Below, piece by piece: positions 17,727-25,864 of a DNA stretch of 64,000 nucleotides. The stretch lies in NCBI RefSeq assembly GCF_030209755.1, contig NZ_JARVRH010000035.1, positions 1 to 64,000 on the forward strand, written 5' to 3'. The position numbers and the translations under genes were made by a program. Position 1 is the stretch's first letter; every line of letters begins with the position of its first letter. This DNA is from Arthrobacter sp. efr-133-TYG-118 (GTDB lineage: Bacteria; Actinomycetota; Actinomycetes; Actinomycetales; Micrococcaceae). A model generated the notes under the pieces. It saw only the letters and a program-made list of their open reading frames with translations. It had not been told where the DNA came from and ran no database searches.

Positions 17727-19034
17727 CTAGAGCGGCCGTGCTGCGAGCATGCGTTCGAGGGCGATCTTGGCGTTGTCCTTGACGGAGTCGTCTACCGTGA
17801 TGCGGTTGACGACGCGACCTTCCACCAGTTCCTCGAGTACCCAGGCGAGGTAGCCGGGGTGGATGCGGTACATCGTGGAGCAAGGGCAGATCACCGGGTC
17901 AAGGCAGAAGATGGTGTGCTGCGGGTTCTCCGCGGCCAAGCGGTTCACCATGTTGATCTCGGTACCGATCGCGAAGGTGGTGGGTTCGGTTGCGGCGGCG
18001 ATGGCCTTCTTGATGAAGTCGGTGGAGCCTGCGCCGTCTGCCGCGTCGACAACCTCCATGGGGCACTCGGGGTGCACAATGACGTTCACGCCCGGGAATT
18101 CGGCGCGCGCCTTCTCGATCTGGCCCACGTTGAAGCGCTTGTGGACGGAGCAGAAGCCGTGCCAGAGGATGACGCGGGAATCCAGCAGGGTCTGTTCGCC
18201 GTTTCCGCCGAGCTCCTTGCGCGGGTTCCACATGGGCATCTGCTCCAGGGGCACGCCGAGGGCCTTGGCGGTGTTGCGGCCCAGGTGCTGGTCAGGGAAG
18301 AAGAGCACCCGCTGGCCGCGTTCGAAGGCCCATTCGAGGACCGTCTTGGCATTGGAGGACGTGCAGACGATGCCTCCGTTGCGGCCGCAGAAGGCCTTCA
18401 ATGCGGCCGAGGAGTTCATGTAGGTAACCGGGATGACCGGTGCACGGCCTTCGGAATCGGGGGCGGTCCCGAAGAGCTCCTCGAGCTGTTCCCAGCATTC
18501 CTCCACCGAGTCCTCGTCCGCCATGTCCGCCATGGAGCAGCCGGCGGCCAGGTTCGGCAGGATCACGGCCTGGTCCTCGCTGGACAGGATGTCCGCAGTC
18601 TCGGCCATGAAGTGCACGCCGCAGAAGATGATGGCCTCGGCGTCGGGCCTGGTCAGGGCAGCGTTGGCTAGCTGAAAGGAGTCGCCCACGAAATCCGCGT
18701 ACTGCACAACTTCGTCGCGCTGGTAGAAGTGGCCCAGGATGACGGCCCGGTCCCCCAGCGTCTCCTTGGCGGCGCGGATCCGGGCGTCGAGCTCGGCGTC
18801 GCTGGCCAACTTGTACTCTTCGGGCAACTGGCCTTGGCGGGGCGTGGCCTCCGGGGCGTCGTCGGAGCTGGACGCGCCGGGACCGTAGGCCGGGATGCCG
18901 GCGAGGGCTTCAGCGAGGTCGTACTCCCACGGGCCCTTGGCCAGAGCGGGGCTGCACGTCGAGCCGGCCGCGGAACGGCCGCTTTCGGCTTCTTCCCGCG
19001 TGATCAGCTGGATAGCTGTGTTGACGCTGCTCAT
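17727..19034 (-). CDS. nadA: Quinolinate synthase
   Basis: A 435-aa 4Fe-4S enzyme that condenses iminoaspartate with dihydroxyacetone phosphate to quinolinate. Conserved segments include ILGHFYQRDEVVQYADFVGDS, the cluster cysteine in IIFCGVHFMAETADIL, NAKTVLEWAFERG, FFPDQHLGRN, IVHPECPMEVV with the second cysteine, and ICPCSTMYRI with the third. The first 75 residues are a variable extension. AGGAG precedes the ATG, whose codon overlaps the nrtR stop by 4 nt, so the gene is coupled to its regulator. Confidence 0.96.
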   Translation of the reverse strand: MSSVNTAIQLITREEAESGRSAAGSTCSPALAKGPWEYDLAEALAGIPAYGPGASSSDDAPEATPRQGQLPEEYKLASDAELDARIRAAKETLGDRAVILGHFYQRDEVVQYADFVGDSFQLANAALTRPDAEAIIFCGVHFMAETADILSSEDQAVILPNLAAGCSMADMADEDSVEECWEQLEELFGTAPDSEGRAPVIPVTYMNSSAALKAFCGRNGGIVCTSSNAKTVLEWAFERGQRVLFFPDQHLGRNTAKALGVPLEQMPMWNPRKELGGNGEQTLLDSRVILWHGFCSVHKRFNVGQIEKARAEFPGVNVIVHPECPMEVVDAADGAGSTDFIKKAIAAATEPTTFAIGTEINMVNRLAAENPQHTIFCLDPVICPCSTMYRIHPGYLAWVLEELVEGRVVNRITVDDSVKDNAKIALERMLAARPL

Positions 19035-19750
19035 GGTGTACTCCTGTTGTCTGGCCCGAGTCCGGGCGTGCCGGTGAAGCGGTAGAGGCGGGGCGGGCGG
19101 TGTTTTCCGCCTTGGAGGTATTCACCGGTTTCCTCGATTTCCGGTGCTCCCTTGATTTGCCGGCGGAAGTTTGCCGGATCCAGCTGACGGTCCAGGACAG
19201 CCTCGTAGACTTCGCGGACCTGTGCCAGGGTGAAGAATTCTCCCAGCAAGTGATAGGCGATGGACCCGTAGGCCATCTTGTTGCGCAGCCGCCACAGGGC
19301 GTAGTCCACGATCGCGTTGTGGTCGAAGGCCAATTCCGCGAGCCGGTCTGCCCGGAACCAACGGACGTTCTCGGATTCGTCGGCCAGGGCGGCTTCTGTG
19401 GGCTGCACCAGGGCCCAGTAGACGATTGAGACGACCCTCTGCGCAGGCGAGCGGTGCAGGCCGCCGAAGGCGTAGAGCTGCTCAAGGTATTGGGGAGCCA
19501 GCCCGGTGGTCTCGCGCAGGTTCCGGGACGCGGCATCCTGGAGGGATTCGTCGTGTTGCAGCGGGCCGCCGGGCAGTGCCCACATGTCTTTGAACGGTTC
19601 GCGGATGCGGCGCACCAGCGGTAGCCACAGTGTGGGTCGGCCGGAGCTTTCACTCGGGCGGAGGGCGAAGATCACCGTCGATATGGCCAACGACGGCGGC
19701 GCGAGCCTTCGCTCTGCGACATTGGCGGAGGTGGCGTACACGGTATTCAC
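19031..19750 (-). CDS. nrtR: NrtR-type Nudix-related transcriptional regulator of NAD synthesis
   Basis: A 239-aa protein with an N-terminal Nudix fold (about 20-135) and a C-terminal winged-helix domain (about 140-230). The Nudix box is degenerate: GGPLQHDESLQDAASRNLRETTGL (about 61-84) has RN where RE is expected and T in place of a catalytic glutamate, consistent with a sensor of ADP-ribose or another NAD metabolite. NrtR proteins repress NAD genes until the ligand releases them. It is the first gene of the nad operon and overlaps nadA by 4 nt. A palindrome lies 31 nt upstream of the GTG start. Confidence 0.87.
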   Translation of the reverse strand: MNTVYATSANVAERRLAPPSLAISTVIFALRPSESSGRPTLWLPLVRRIREPFKDMWALPGGPLQHDESLQDAASRNLRETTGLAPQYLEQLYAFGGLHRSPAQRVVSIVYWALVQPTEAALADESENVRWFRADRLAELAFDHNAIVDYALWRLRNKMAYGSIAYHLLGEFFTLAQVREVYEAVLDRQLDPANFRRQIKGAPEIEETGEYLQGGKHRPPRLYRFTGTPGLGPDNRSTP

Positions 19751-19780
19751 CCCGCTTCTTTGCTGTAGGGACGAGAAAAC

Positions 19781-19807
19781 TAGTTATAGTCAAAATGACT
19801 AGAACTA
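19781..19807. promoter_or_regulatory. Probable NrtR operator
   Basis: A near-perfect palindrome: tagttatagtca (19781-19792), spacer aaa, tgactagaacta (19796-19807), matching in 11 of 12 arm positions. The core TAGTCA-N3-TGACTA resembles published NrtR sites in actinobacteria. On the minus strand it contains TTGACT and TATAAC boxes, so bound NrtR would block the promoter of nrtR-nadABC. Binding is inferred. Confidence 0.8.
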
Positions 19808-19842
19808 ATGGTACGACTGCCGGCGCACAGTGTCCAAATGTT

Positions 19843-20322
19843 TCAGCCCGCATTCTCCTTGGCCGCAGCTTCCAGGAGGGGCAAAGTGCGGCCCTGGAAA
19901 TGGGTATTCAGCACAATCACCGAGGACGAACGGAGCACGGTCTTCGTGGCGATGAGCTTGTCCAGGACGCGCTGCAGGTCCGAGTTCGACTTACCCACCA
20001 CCCGCACCATGAGATCCGAACTACCGGAGACGGTGTGGACCTCAATGAGCTCGGGAATAGCGGCCAGAGCTTCGACGACGGCGTCGTGCCCCAGGTCCTG
20101 GTTGATGGTCAGCGAGCAGAAGGCGACCACGGGATAGCCGAAGCCGGCAGGATCGGGCTGCGGAACCCAGGGAGCCACCACCCCGCGCGCAGCCATCCGG
20201 TCCAGCCGGGACTGGACCGTGGCGCGGGCGACCTTCAAGACCCTGGATGCCTCGAGAACAGACGCCCGCGGGGAGTCGGTGAAAAATCGGACAATCTTGG
20301 CATCCAACTCGTCGACAACCAT
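19843..20322 (-). CDS. Lrp/AsnC family transcriptional regulator
   Basis: A 159-aa regulator. The N-terminal helix-turn-helix (MVVDELDAKIVRFFTDSPRA, then ARATVQSRLDRMAARGVV) and the C-terminal RAM/ligand-binding domain (VVAFCSLTINQDLGHDAVVEAL...IPELIEVHTVSGSSDLMVRVVG) follow the Lrp/AsnC layout. The ATG at 20322 was chosen at the start of the HTH; the longer open frame upstream crosses the divergent permease start. It is divergent from an amino-acid permease and near a 2-oxoacid dehydrogenase operon, so control of amino-acid uptake or degradation is likely (inference). Confidence 0.9.
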   Translation of the reverse strand: MVVDELDAKIVRFFTDSPRASVLEASRVLKVARATVQSRLDRMAARGVVAPWVPQPDPAGFGYPVVAFCSLTINQDLGHDAVVEALAAIPELIEVHTVSGSSDLMVRVVGKSNSDLQRVLDKLIATKTVLRSSSVIVLNTHFQGRTLPLLEAAAKENAG

Positions 20323-20498
20323 CAGTTTTTCCCACTTCCGCCCATGAGCTGTACAAATCGGCGTTCCTTGCCGAGATGTCGCACCAGCTTGTAACCATCC
20401 TCTCACGAGTGTTTTTCGCCACTTTCCTTCGGAAGCGGTAAATTCGATAAGTCCTACGAGGACCAGCTGACAAACCATCCACAAGAAGGCAAACACGA

Positions 20499-21881
20499 AT
20501 GACAACGAAGTCCACCGCTGTTCGACCCTCCATTCCTTCGCAAGACCTTGGCCACTCGATGAAGCCGCGCCAGCTCACCATGATGGGCCTGGGCAGCGCC
20601 ATCGGCGCGGGACTCTTCCTCGGCTCGGGTGCCGGAATCCACGCGGCCGGCCCGGCAGTACTCATCTCCTACCTTGTGGCGGGCACCCTGATCATCGTGG
20701 TGATGTGGGCGCTCGGCGAGATGGCCGCCGCCAACCCCAACAGCGGCGCCTTCTCTGTCTACGCTGAAAAGGCCATGGGCAAGACGGCCGGTTCCACGGT
20801 CGGCTGGCTTTGGTGGCTGCAGCTGGTGGTGGTCATCGCCGCAGAGGCGCTCGGCGCAGCAGGGCTGCTGTTCTCCGTCTGGCCGGTCATTCCTGTGTGG
20901 GCACTGGCCTTGGTGTTCATGGTGGCCTTTACCGCGATCAACCTCGCCGGGGTCCGGAACTTCGGTGAGTTCGAATTCTGGTTCGCCATCCTGAAGGTCG
21001 CAGCCATTGTCGCCTTCCTCGTCATCGGCGCGGCCTTGCTGTTCGGCTGGCTGCCCGGCGTTGCTTCACCCGGCCTCGGAAACCTCACCGGCAACTTTGC
21101 ACCATCCGGCTGGTCTGGGATTGCCGCGGCGCTCTTCGTCGTGATTTTCGCCTTCGGCGGCACCGAAATCGTGAGCGTGGCTGCTGCGGAGACGCAGAAC
21201 CCCGCACACAGCGTCGGCAAAGCCATCCGCACGGTGGTGTGGCGCATCCTGGTTTTCTACATCGGTTCGGTCTTCGTCATTGCAGCAGTGCTGCCTGCCG
21301 ACTCCGAAGGATTGAAATCACCGTTCGCCGGTGTCCTGAACCTTGCCGGCATCCCGGGAGCCGGCACGGCCATCACCCTCGTTGCCGTCGTAGCCCTGCT
21401 CTCAGCGCTCAACGCCAACCTCTACGGTGCCTCGCGCATGGTCTTCTCCCTGTCTGAGCGCGGCGAAGCGCCTGCTTTCCTGTCGCGACTGCGCGGCGCC
21501 CAGGTGCCCATGGCCGCCGTCGGGGTTTCCGTTGCTTTCGGCTTCATCGCCACCATCCTGGAACTGCTCTTCCCCGACCACGTGCTTCCTGCCTTGCTCA
21601 ACCTCGTAGGCTCCACCTGCCTCGTGGTCTGGGGAACGGCCCTCGTGTCCCAGTTCATCCTGCGCCGCCGCTCCGACCGCGAAGGAACCGAACTGCCACT
21701 TCGCATGAAGGGCTTCCCTTTCCTCACGGTCTTCGGACTGGCGCTGCTTGCCCTGATCTTCGTGGTGGGCTTCTCGAATGCCGAGAGCGCGGGCCAGCTG
21801 ATCGGCACGTTCCTGTTGATCGCGTGCATCGCCGTTGCCTGCAGGATCGGCGCGAAGGTGAAGTCCGCCCGAAACGCCTAA
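20499..21881 (+). CDS. APC-family amino acid permease
   Basis: A 460-aa polytopic transporter with about 12 membrane segments, in the APC superfamily close to GABA/aromatic amino-acid permeases. The first segment has RQLTMMGLGSAIGAGLFLGSGAGI, the classic substrate/Na-site region. GEMAAANPNSGAFSVYAEKAMG and FAFGGTEIVSVAAAETQNPA are also signature segments. AAGG precedes the ATG. It probably imports an amino acid in symport with protons. It is divergent from an Lrp regulator, and a repeat element follows directly after its stop codon. Confidence 0.92.
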   Translation: MTTKSTAVRPSIPSQDLGHSMKPRQLTMMGLGSAIGAGLFLGSGAGIHAAGPAVLISYLVAGTLIIVVMWALGEMAAANPNSGAFSVYAEKAMGKTAGSTVGWLWWLQLVVVIAAEALGAAGLLFSVWPVIPVWALALVFMVAFTAINLAGVRNFGEFEFWFAILKVAAIVAFLVIGAALLFGWLPGVASPGLGNLTGNFAPSGWSGIAAALFVVIFAFGGTEIVSVAAAETQNPAHSVGKAIRTVVWRILVFYIGSVFVIAAVLPADSEGLKSPFAGVLNLAGIPGAGTAITLVAVVALLSALNANLYGASRMVFSLSERGEAPAFLSRLRGAQVPMAAVGVSVAFGFIATILELLFPDHVLPALLNLVGSTCLVVWGTALVSQFILRRRSDREGTELPLRMKGFPFLTVFGLALLALIFVVGFSNAESAGQLIGTFLLIACIAVACRIGAKVKSARNA

Positions 21882-21887
21882 GCAAAG

Positions 21888-22006
21888 CAACTAGCCGCAG
21901 TTGTTGTCGTTCTGAGCCCTCACAACGACAACAACTGCTGGGCCCACGCCGCCAGGGTTCCCTGGCCGAGCTTGCGAGGCGAGGGTGGCGGTGGGGATTA
22001 CTTGGG
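21888..22006 (-). repeat. Two-copy modular hairpin element, copy 2
   Basis: About 119 bp, inverted relative to copy 1. The conserved 67-bp arm is at 21940-22006. The hairpin module here is a perfect 15-bp stem, gcagttgttgtcgtt (21897-21911) with aacgacaacaactgc (21924-21938), around a 12-nt loop containing TGAGCC. The outer ends are caactag (21888-21894) and attacttggg. It sits 6 nt after the permease stop and about 100 nt before the dehydrogenase operon, where it could end transcription. Confidence 0.85.
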
Positions 22007-22108
22007 TGACAGAGTGGTGCACAAACTGCTAGGTATTTCCACAAGAAGACTGGCAGCCCATGGCAGTTTGACCAGGGCTAAATAAGCGGATTGCCTACGA
22101 TCGGAACA

Positions 22109-23164
22109 GTGACTACGGTCACGTCCATGGACTCACTTCTTCCCGCCGTGGCCGCAGCCGACGCCGCGTCCCTGTCCCCCGGACAGCTCAGGGAGCTCTA
22201 TTCCCTGATGGCTGCCGTCCGATACCTGGATACCTCGGCTGTCGCCTGGCAGCGTCAGGGAATCATCCCCGGCTACGCTCCGGAACTCGGCCAGGAAGCG
22301 GCCCAGGTCGGCAGCGCCTACGCCCTCGACACTGCACGCGACTTCGCTTTTCCGACGTACCGCGAAATGGGCGTCGCAAGGACCATGGGCGTGGACATGG
22401 TGGCGTACATGTCCACCCACAAAGCAACGTGGCACGGCGGCATGTACGATCCCCTGGCAAGCCGCCTCGCGCCCATCCAGGCCGTCGTGGCAGGCTCTGT
22501 CCTTCATGCCGTCGGCTGGGCCCACGGCCAGACCCTCAGCGGCGAGCACGGAGTGGCCCTCAGCTACTTCGGCGATGGCGCATCCTCCCAAGGCGATGTC
22601 CACGAAGCCATGAACTTTGCCGCCGTGATGAAAGCACCTGTTGTCTTCTTCATCCAGAACAACGGCTGGGCGATTTCCGTGCCCACAGAGCGGCAGGTGG
22701 CCGGCGGCTCGGTAGCCGCACGGGCCGCCGGCTACGGGATCCCGGGTATTCAGGTAGACGGCAACGATGTCGTCGCCGTGTATGAGGCCACCCGCAACGC
22801 CTTCGCCCACTGCCGCGCAGGAAACGGTCCGGTTGTGGTCGAGGCCATGACCTACCGCCGCGGACCGCATTCCACCGCCGACGATCCCGGCCGATACCGG
22901 AGCCTCGACGACGAGCGCATCGACGCCGGCGAGGACCCGCTGGAACGCCTCCGCAAGCGTTTGCTGGCGGCGGGCGCAGCCGACGAGGCATTCTTCACCG
23001 CCGCCAACCAGGCGGCCCGGGCAGAGGAAGAAGCCATCCGCACCGGAATTGAAGCCCTCGGTCCCCGGCCCGGCAACGAAATGTTCGATTTCGTCTTCCA
23101 GGAAACCACCCCCGCCCTTGAAAACCAGGCCACCCGTTGGCGCGAGGAGTCCGAACATGTCTGA
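22109..23164 (+). CDS. 2-oxoacid dehydrogenase E1 component, alpha subunit
   Basis: A 351-aa thiamine-diphosphate E1 alpha subunit. The ThDP/Mg site is the GDG...NN motif: SYFGDGASSQGDVHEAMN through FFIQNNGWAI. The phosphorylation-loop-like RRGPHSTADDPGRYR matches branched-chain 2-oxoacid dehydrogenases better than acetoin or pyruvate enzymes. Start choice is uncertain. The GTG at 22109 has a TACGAT box 7 nt before it, as in leaderless genes; TTG at 22091 and ATG at 22127 are alternatives. It heads an operon with E1 beta, a lipoyl protein and a hydrolase, and decarboxylates the 2-oxo acid. Confidence 0.9.
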   Translation: MTTVTSMDSLLPAVAAADAASLSPGQLRELYSLMAAVRYLDTSAVAWQRQGIIPGYAPELGQEAAQVGSAYALDTARDFAFPTYREMGVARTMGVDMVAYMSTHKATWHGGMYDPLASRLAPIQAVVAGSVLHAVGWAHGQTLSGEHGVALSYFGDGASSQGDVHEAMNFAAVMKAPVVFFIQNNGWAISVPTERQVAGGSVAARAAGYGIPGIQVDGNDVVAVYEATRNAFAHCRAGNGPVVVEAMTYRRGPHSTADDPGRYRSLDDERIDAGEDPLERLRKRLLAAGAADEAFFTAANQAARAEEEAIRTGIEALGPRPGNEMFDFVFQETTPALENQATRWREESEHV

Positions 23165-24191
23165 GAGCAACACCGCCACCCTCGAAGCCGGGTCAGCGAC
23201 CGAGACCCAGTCCGTCAAGCTTTCCATGCAGCAGGCGCTCAACCGCGCGTTGGACGAGATCCTCTCCACCGATCCAAAGACGGTGGTCTTCGGCGAGGAC
23301 TGCGGCCAATTGGGCGGAGTCTTCCGCATCACCGACGGACTGCAGGCCAAGCACGGAGAATCCCGGGTCTTTGACACGCCGCTCGCAGAATCGGGCATCC
23401 TGGGCATGTCCGTGGGTCTGGCGATGGCCGGCTTCCACCCGATGCCGGAAGTCCAGTTCGATGGCTTCGCATATCCCGCGATCAACCAGATCGTGTGCCA
23501 GATCGCCCGGATGAACTACCGCAGCCGCGGCACCTTGCCGATGCCGATCACGCTCCGGGTCCCCAGCTTCGGCGGCATCCGCGCCCCCGAGCACCACGGC
23601 GAAAGCCTCGAGGCACTCTTCGCCCACGTTCCAGGCCTCAAGGTGGTTTCGCCGTCGGACCCCCACGATGCCTACCACCTCCTCAAGTACGCGGCCTCGC
23701 GGCCTGATCCGGTGATCTTCATGGAACCGAAGTCCCGGTACTGGCAAAAGGGCGACGTCGACACAGCCGACGGCGGTACCCTCACCGGCGCCCGCATTGT
23801 CCGGCCGGGCCGCCATCTGACCCTCGTGGCCTGGGGTGCCATGGTGGCCCGGTGCCTGCAGGTTGCCGAGCTCGCGGCGGAGGACGGAATCGACGTCGAG
23901 GTCCTTGATCTGCGCTGGCTCAAGCCCATCGACGCCGAAGCACTGGCGACTTCCGTCGGAAAGACGCGGCGCGCCGTCGTCGTGCATGAGGCTCCGCTGA
24001 CCTCAGGGCTGGGGGCCGAAGTGGCCCAACTCATCACGCAAAGCTGCTTCGACACGCTCAAGGCGCCCGTGGAACGGGTCACCGGCTTCGACGTGCCGTA
24101 TCCCTCCGGCGACCTGGAGGACGAATACATCCCTAACATTGACCGCATCCTCCTGGGGATCCAACGAGTACTGGAGTATCGACGTGGCTGA
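23157..24191 (+). CDS. 2-oxoacid dehydrogenase E1 component, beta subunit
   Basis: A 344-aa partner of E1 alpha, with a transketolase pyrimidine-binding domain and a C-terminal transketolase domain. Landmarks are VVFGEDCGQLGGVFRIT, FDTPLAESGILGMSVGLAMAG, VLDLRWLKPIDAEAL and VHEAPLTSGLGAEV. The ATG at 23157 follows GAGGAG and overlaps the E1 alpha stop by 8 nt (ATGTCTGA), which supports coupled, equimolar synthesis of the alpha2beta2 enzyme. The next gene overlaps its stop by 8 nt in the same way. Confidence 0.93.
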   Translation: MSESNTATLEAGSATETQSVKLSMQQALNRALDEILSTDPKTVVFGEDCGQLGGVFRITDGLQAKHGESRVFDTPLAESGILGMSVGLAMAGFHPMPEVQFDGFAYPAINQIVCQIARMNYRSRGTLPMPITLRVPSFGGIRAPEHHGESLEALFAHVPGLKVVSPSDPHDAYHLLKYAASRPDPVIFMEPKSRYWQKGDVDTADGGTLTGARIVRPGRHLTLVAWGAMVARCLQVAELAAEDGIDVEVLDLRWLKPIDAEALATSVGKTRRAVVVHEAPLTSGLGAEVAQLITQSCFDTLKAPVERVTGFDVPYPSGDLEDEYIPNIDRILLGIQRVLEYRRG

Positions 24192-24513
24192 AATCAGCTT
24201 CCCCCTGCCCGATCTTGGCGAAGGCCTTATCGAAGCGACCGTGCTGGACTGGCTCGTCTCCCCCGGCGACCAGGTGGAACGGAACCAGCCGCTCGTGGAA
24301 CTGGAAACGAGCAAATCCGCACTCGAGTTGCCGAGCCCGCAGGCGGGTAAAGTGATCCGTATCCACGGCTCGCCGGGCGAGACCATCAACGTCGGTGAGC
24401 CGCTGGTGGTGTTCGAGGTGCCGGACAATACTGCCGGCATCGTGGGCACCGTTCCCAAGGATGACGCACCGAAGCGCCGGGTCCGCCTGAGCGCCGTACT
24501 TGATGAGGACTGA
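24184..24513 (+). CDS. Stand-alone lipoyl-domain protein (E2 carrier domain only)
   Basis: A 109-aa protein made almost entirely of one lipoyl domain: MAEISFPLPDLGEGLIEATV, the lipoylation lysine K44 in ELETSKSALELPSP, and a C-terminal EPLVVFEVP strand. The GTG at 24184 overlaps the E1 beta stop by 8 nt. A normal E2 of this operon type would continue with a subunit-binding domain and a catalytic acyltransferase domain. Here the frame stops about 20 residues after the lipoyl fold, and the next gene starts 4 nt later, leaving no space for a degraded E2. It presumably carries the acyl group from E1. Confidence 0.88.
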   Translation: MAEISFPLPDLGEGLIEATVLDWLVSPGDQVERNQPLVELETSKSALELPSPQAGKVIRIHGSPGETINVGEPLVVFEVPDNTAGIVGTVPKDDAPKRRVRLSAVLDED

Positions 24514-24517
24514 CACC

Positions 24518-25348
24518 ATGAGCGGCAGGCACACGGAAGAGCACATCCACACTGTGGAGGGAACAGATCCGCATCTGTTCGTGGAAGTCCATGAGCCTGC
24601 CGAAGGCACCGACGCGGGGCTGCGCCCTGTCCTGCTGCTGCACGGTTTCTCTTCGTCCACCAAACTCAATTGGGGCGATACCGGCTGGATTTCCACCCTC
24701 AAGTCCGCCGGCCGGCGTGTCATCACAGTGGACCTTCCAGGGCACGGCCGGAGCAGCTCGCCCGAGGACCTGGACTCCTACTCCCCGAGCCGGATCCGCG
24801 CGGACCTGCTCCAGATAGTCGCCGACGCCGGTGCGCGCCCTGTGCGCGCCGGTGACCCTACCAGCGGGCTCGACGTCATCGGCTATTCTTTGGGCTCCCG
24901 GCTCGCGTGGGAATTCGGGGCGACCCAGCCCGAACTCGTGCACCGGCTGGTGCTGGGCGGCCCGAACAAGGAAGACCCCCTGGCGTCCTTCGACCTCGCG
25001 GCCGCCCAGCGCTACCTCGCGGACGGCACGCCCATTGAAGACGAGTCCACCGCGGGATTGCTCAAGATGGCACAGCTCTTGCCGAGCAACGATCTTTTTG
25101 CGCTCTTGTCTCTCATCGAGGCTATTAAGGGCGAACCATTCGATCCTGCCGAAGCCGTGCCCCACATGCCGATCCTCCTGGTGGCCGGCGAAAAGGACGA
25201 ACGCGCCGTCACCATGCCGGAGCTGGCTTCGATCGCTTCCCACGCCGGGGGCTTGGTTGAACAGCTGCTCGTGCCGGGCCGGAACCACAGCAACGCCGTG
25301 ACCAGCAGGGTTTTCAAGGACGCTGCGGTGGCGTTCCTCGGGGTCTAA
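24518..25348 (+). CDS. Alpha/beta hydrolase associated with 2-oxoacid dehydrogenase
   Basis: A 276-aa alpha/beta-hydrolase-fold protein. The oxyanion HG is in LLLHGFSSS, the nucleophile S124 in DVIGYSLGSRLA, the acid in LLVAGEKDE and the base histidine in LVPGRNHSNA. It follows the lipoyl gene by 4 nt. In acetoin dehydrogenase systems the E2 protein AcoC is a lipoyl domain fused to an alpha/beta-hydrolase domain, so this gene and the previous one look like a split AcoC-type E2. Alternatively it is a thioesterase or hydrolase acting on the pathway product. Confidence 0.85.
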   Translation: MSGRHTEEHIHTVEGTDPHLFVEVHEPAEGTDAGLRPVLLLHGFSSSTKLNWGDTGWISTLKSAGRRVITVDLPGHGRSSSPEDLDSYSPSRIRADLLQIVADAGARPVRAGDPTSGLDVIGYSLGSRLAWEFGATQPELVHRLVLGGPNKEDPLASFDLAAAQRYLADGTPIEDESTAGLLKMAQLLPSNDLFALLSLIEAIKGEPFDPAEAVPHMPILLVAGEKDERAVTMPELASIASHAGGLVEQLLVPGRNHSNAVTSRVFKDAAVAFLGV

Positions 25349-25368
25349 GTGGTGGCGGAGGGGCGGCG

Positions 25369-25791
25369 CTAGCCGGCCAGCCGCTCCGCATTGAGCGTCA
25401 TGCGCTCCAGCACGCTGACGGCCATGGCGTATTCGTCGATACCGATCCCCATCGAGAGGTCCCGCCGGGATTCTTCAACGAGCCTTTGGGCTTCGGTGTG
25501 TTTTGCGTGGCCCAGTTCGCTGAGGCTGATGCGATCGTCCACCATGATGATCATGCCGCGGCCCACGAGCGCGGCGAGTTCGCTTTCGCGACGCCGCGTG
25601 TCGCCACCCCAAAAAGGGTTGAGAATTCCGTCAAGATCCTCGGGGCTAAGGGGTGTCTCAGCCAGGATATTGAGGGTCTGCCACTGCCTCCGGCTGAGTT
25701 TCAATCTCGCCAAGGTGCTGTCCAGATGAGCCTCCAATGCGGCGTCCAGGCGTTTGGTCCAGTAACCGATCGGCTTGTTCACATGGCCCAT
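25369..25791 (-). CDS. MarR-like winged-helix regulator
   Basis: A 140-aa protein with a MarR-like layout: an N-terminal helix (MGHVNKPIGYWTKRLDAALEAHLD), a helix-turn-helix (LSRRQWQTLNILAETPLSPEDL), a short wing (MIIMVDDRISLSELG) and a long C-terminal helix. The first helix with the IGYWTKRLD segment is typical of small actinobacterial MarR regulators. The ATG at 25791 lacks a clear ribosome site. A TGCGCT box 6 nt upstream could make it leaderless. It is divergent from a phosphoribosyltransferase gene and convergent with the hydrolase. Confidence 0.72.
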   Translation of the reverse strand: MGHVNKPIGYWTKRLDAALEAHLDSTLARLKLSRRQWQTLNILAETPLSPEDLDGILNPFWGGDTRRRESELAALVGRGMIIMVDDRISLSELGHAKHTEAQRLVEESRRDLSMGIGIDEYAMAVSVLERMTLNAERLAG

Positions 25792-25864
25792 CGTGGCAGC
25801 GCAGAGCGGTCCCGGCAACAAAGGTAGGCTTGATTCAGCGCTGGATGACGTGGAAGTGAGACGA

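Noticed and set aside
20323..20498. Attenuator or riboswitch between the Lrp gene and the permease
   Set aside because: Only a short ttcc/ggaa inverted repeat is visible; nothing resembles a known riboswitch fold.
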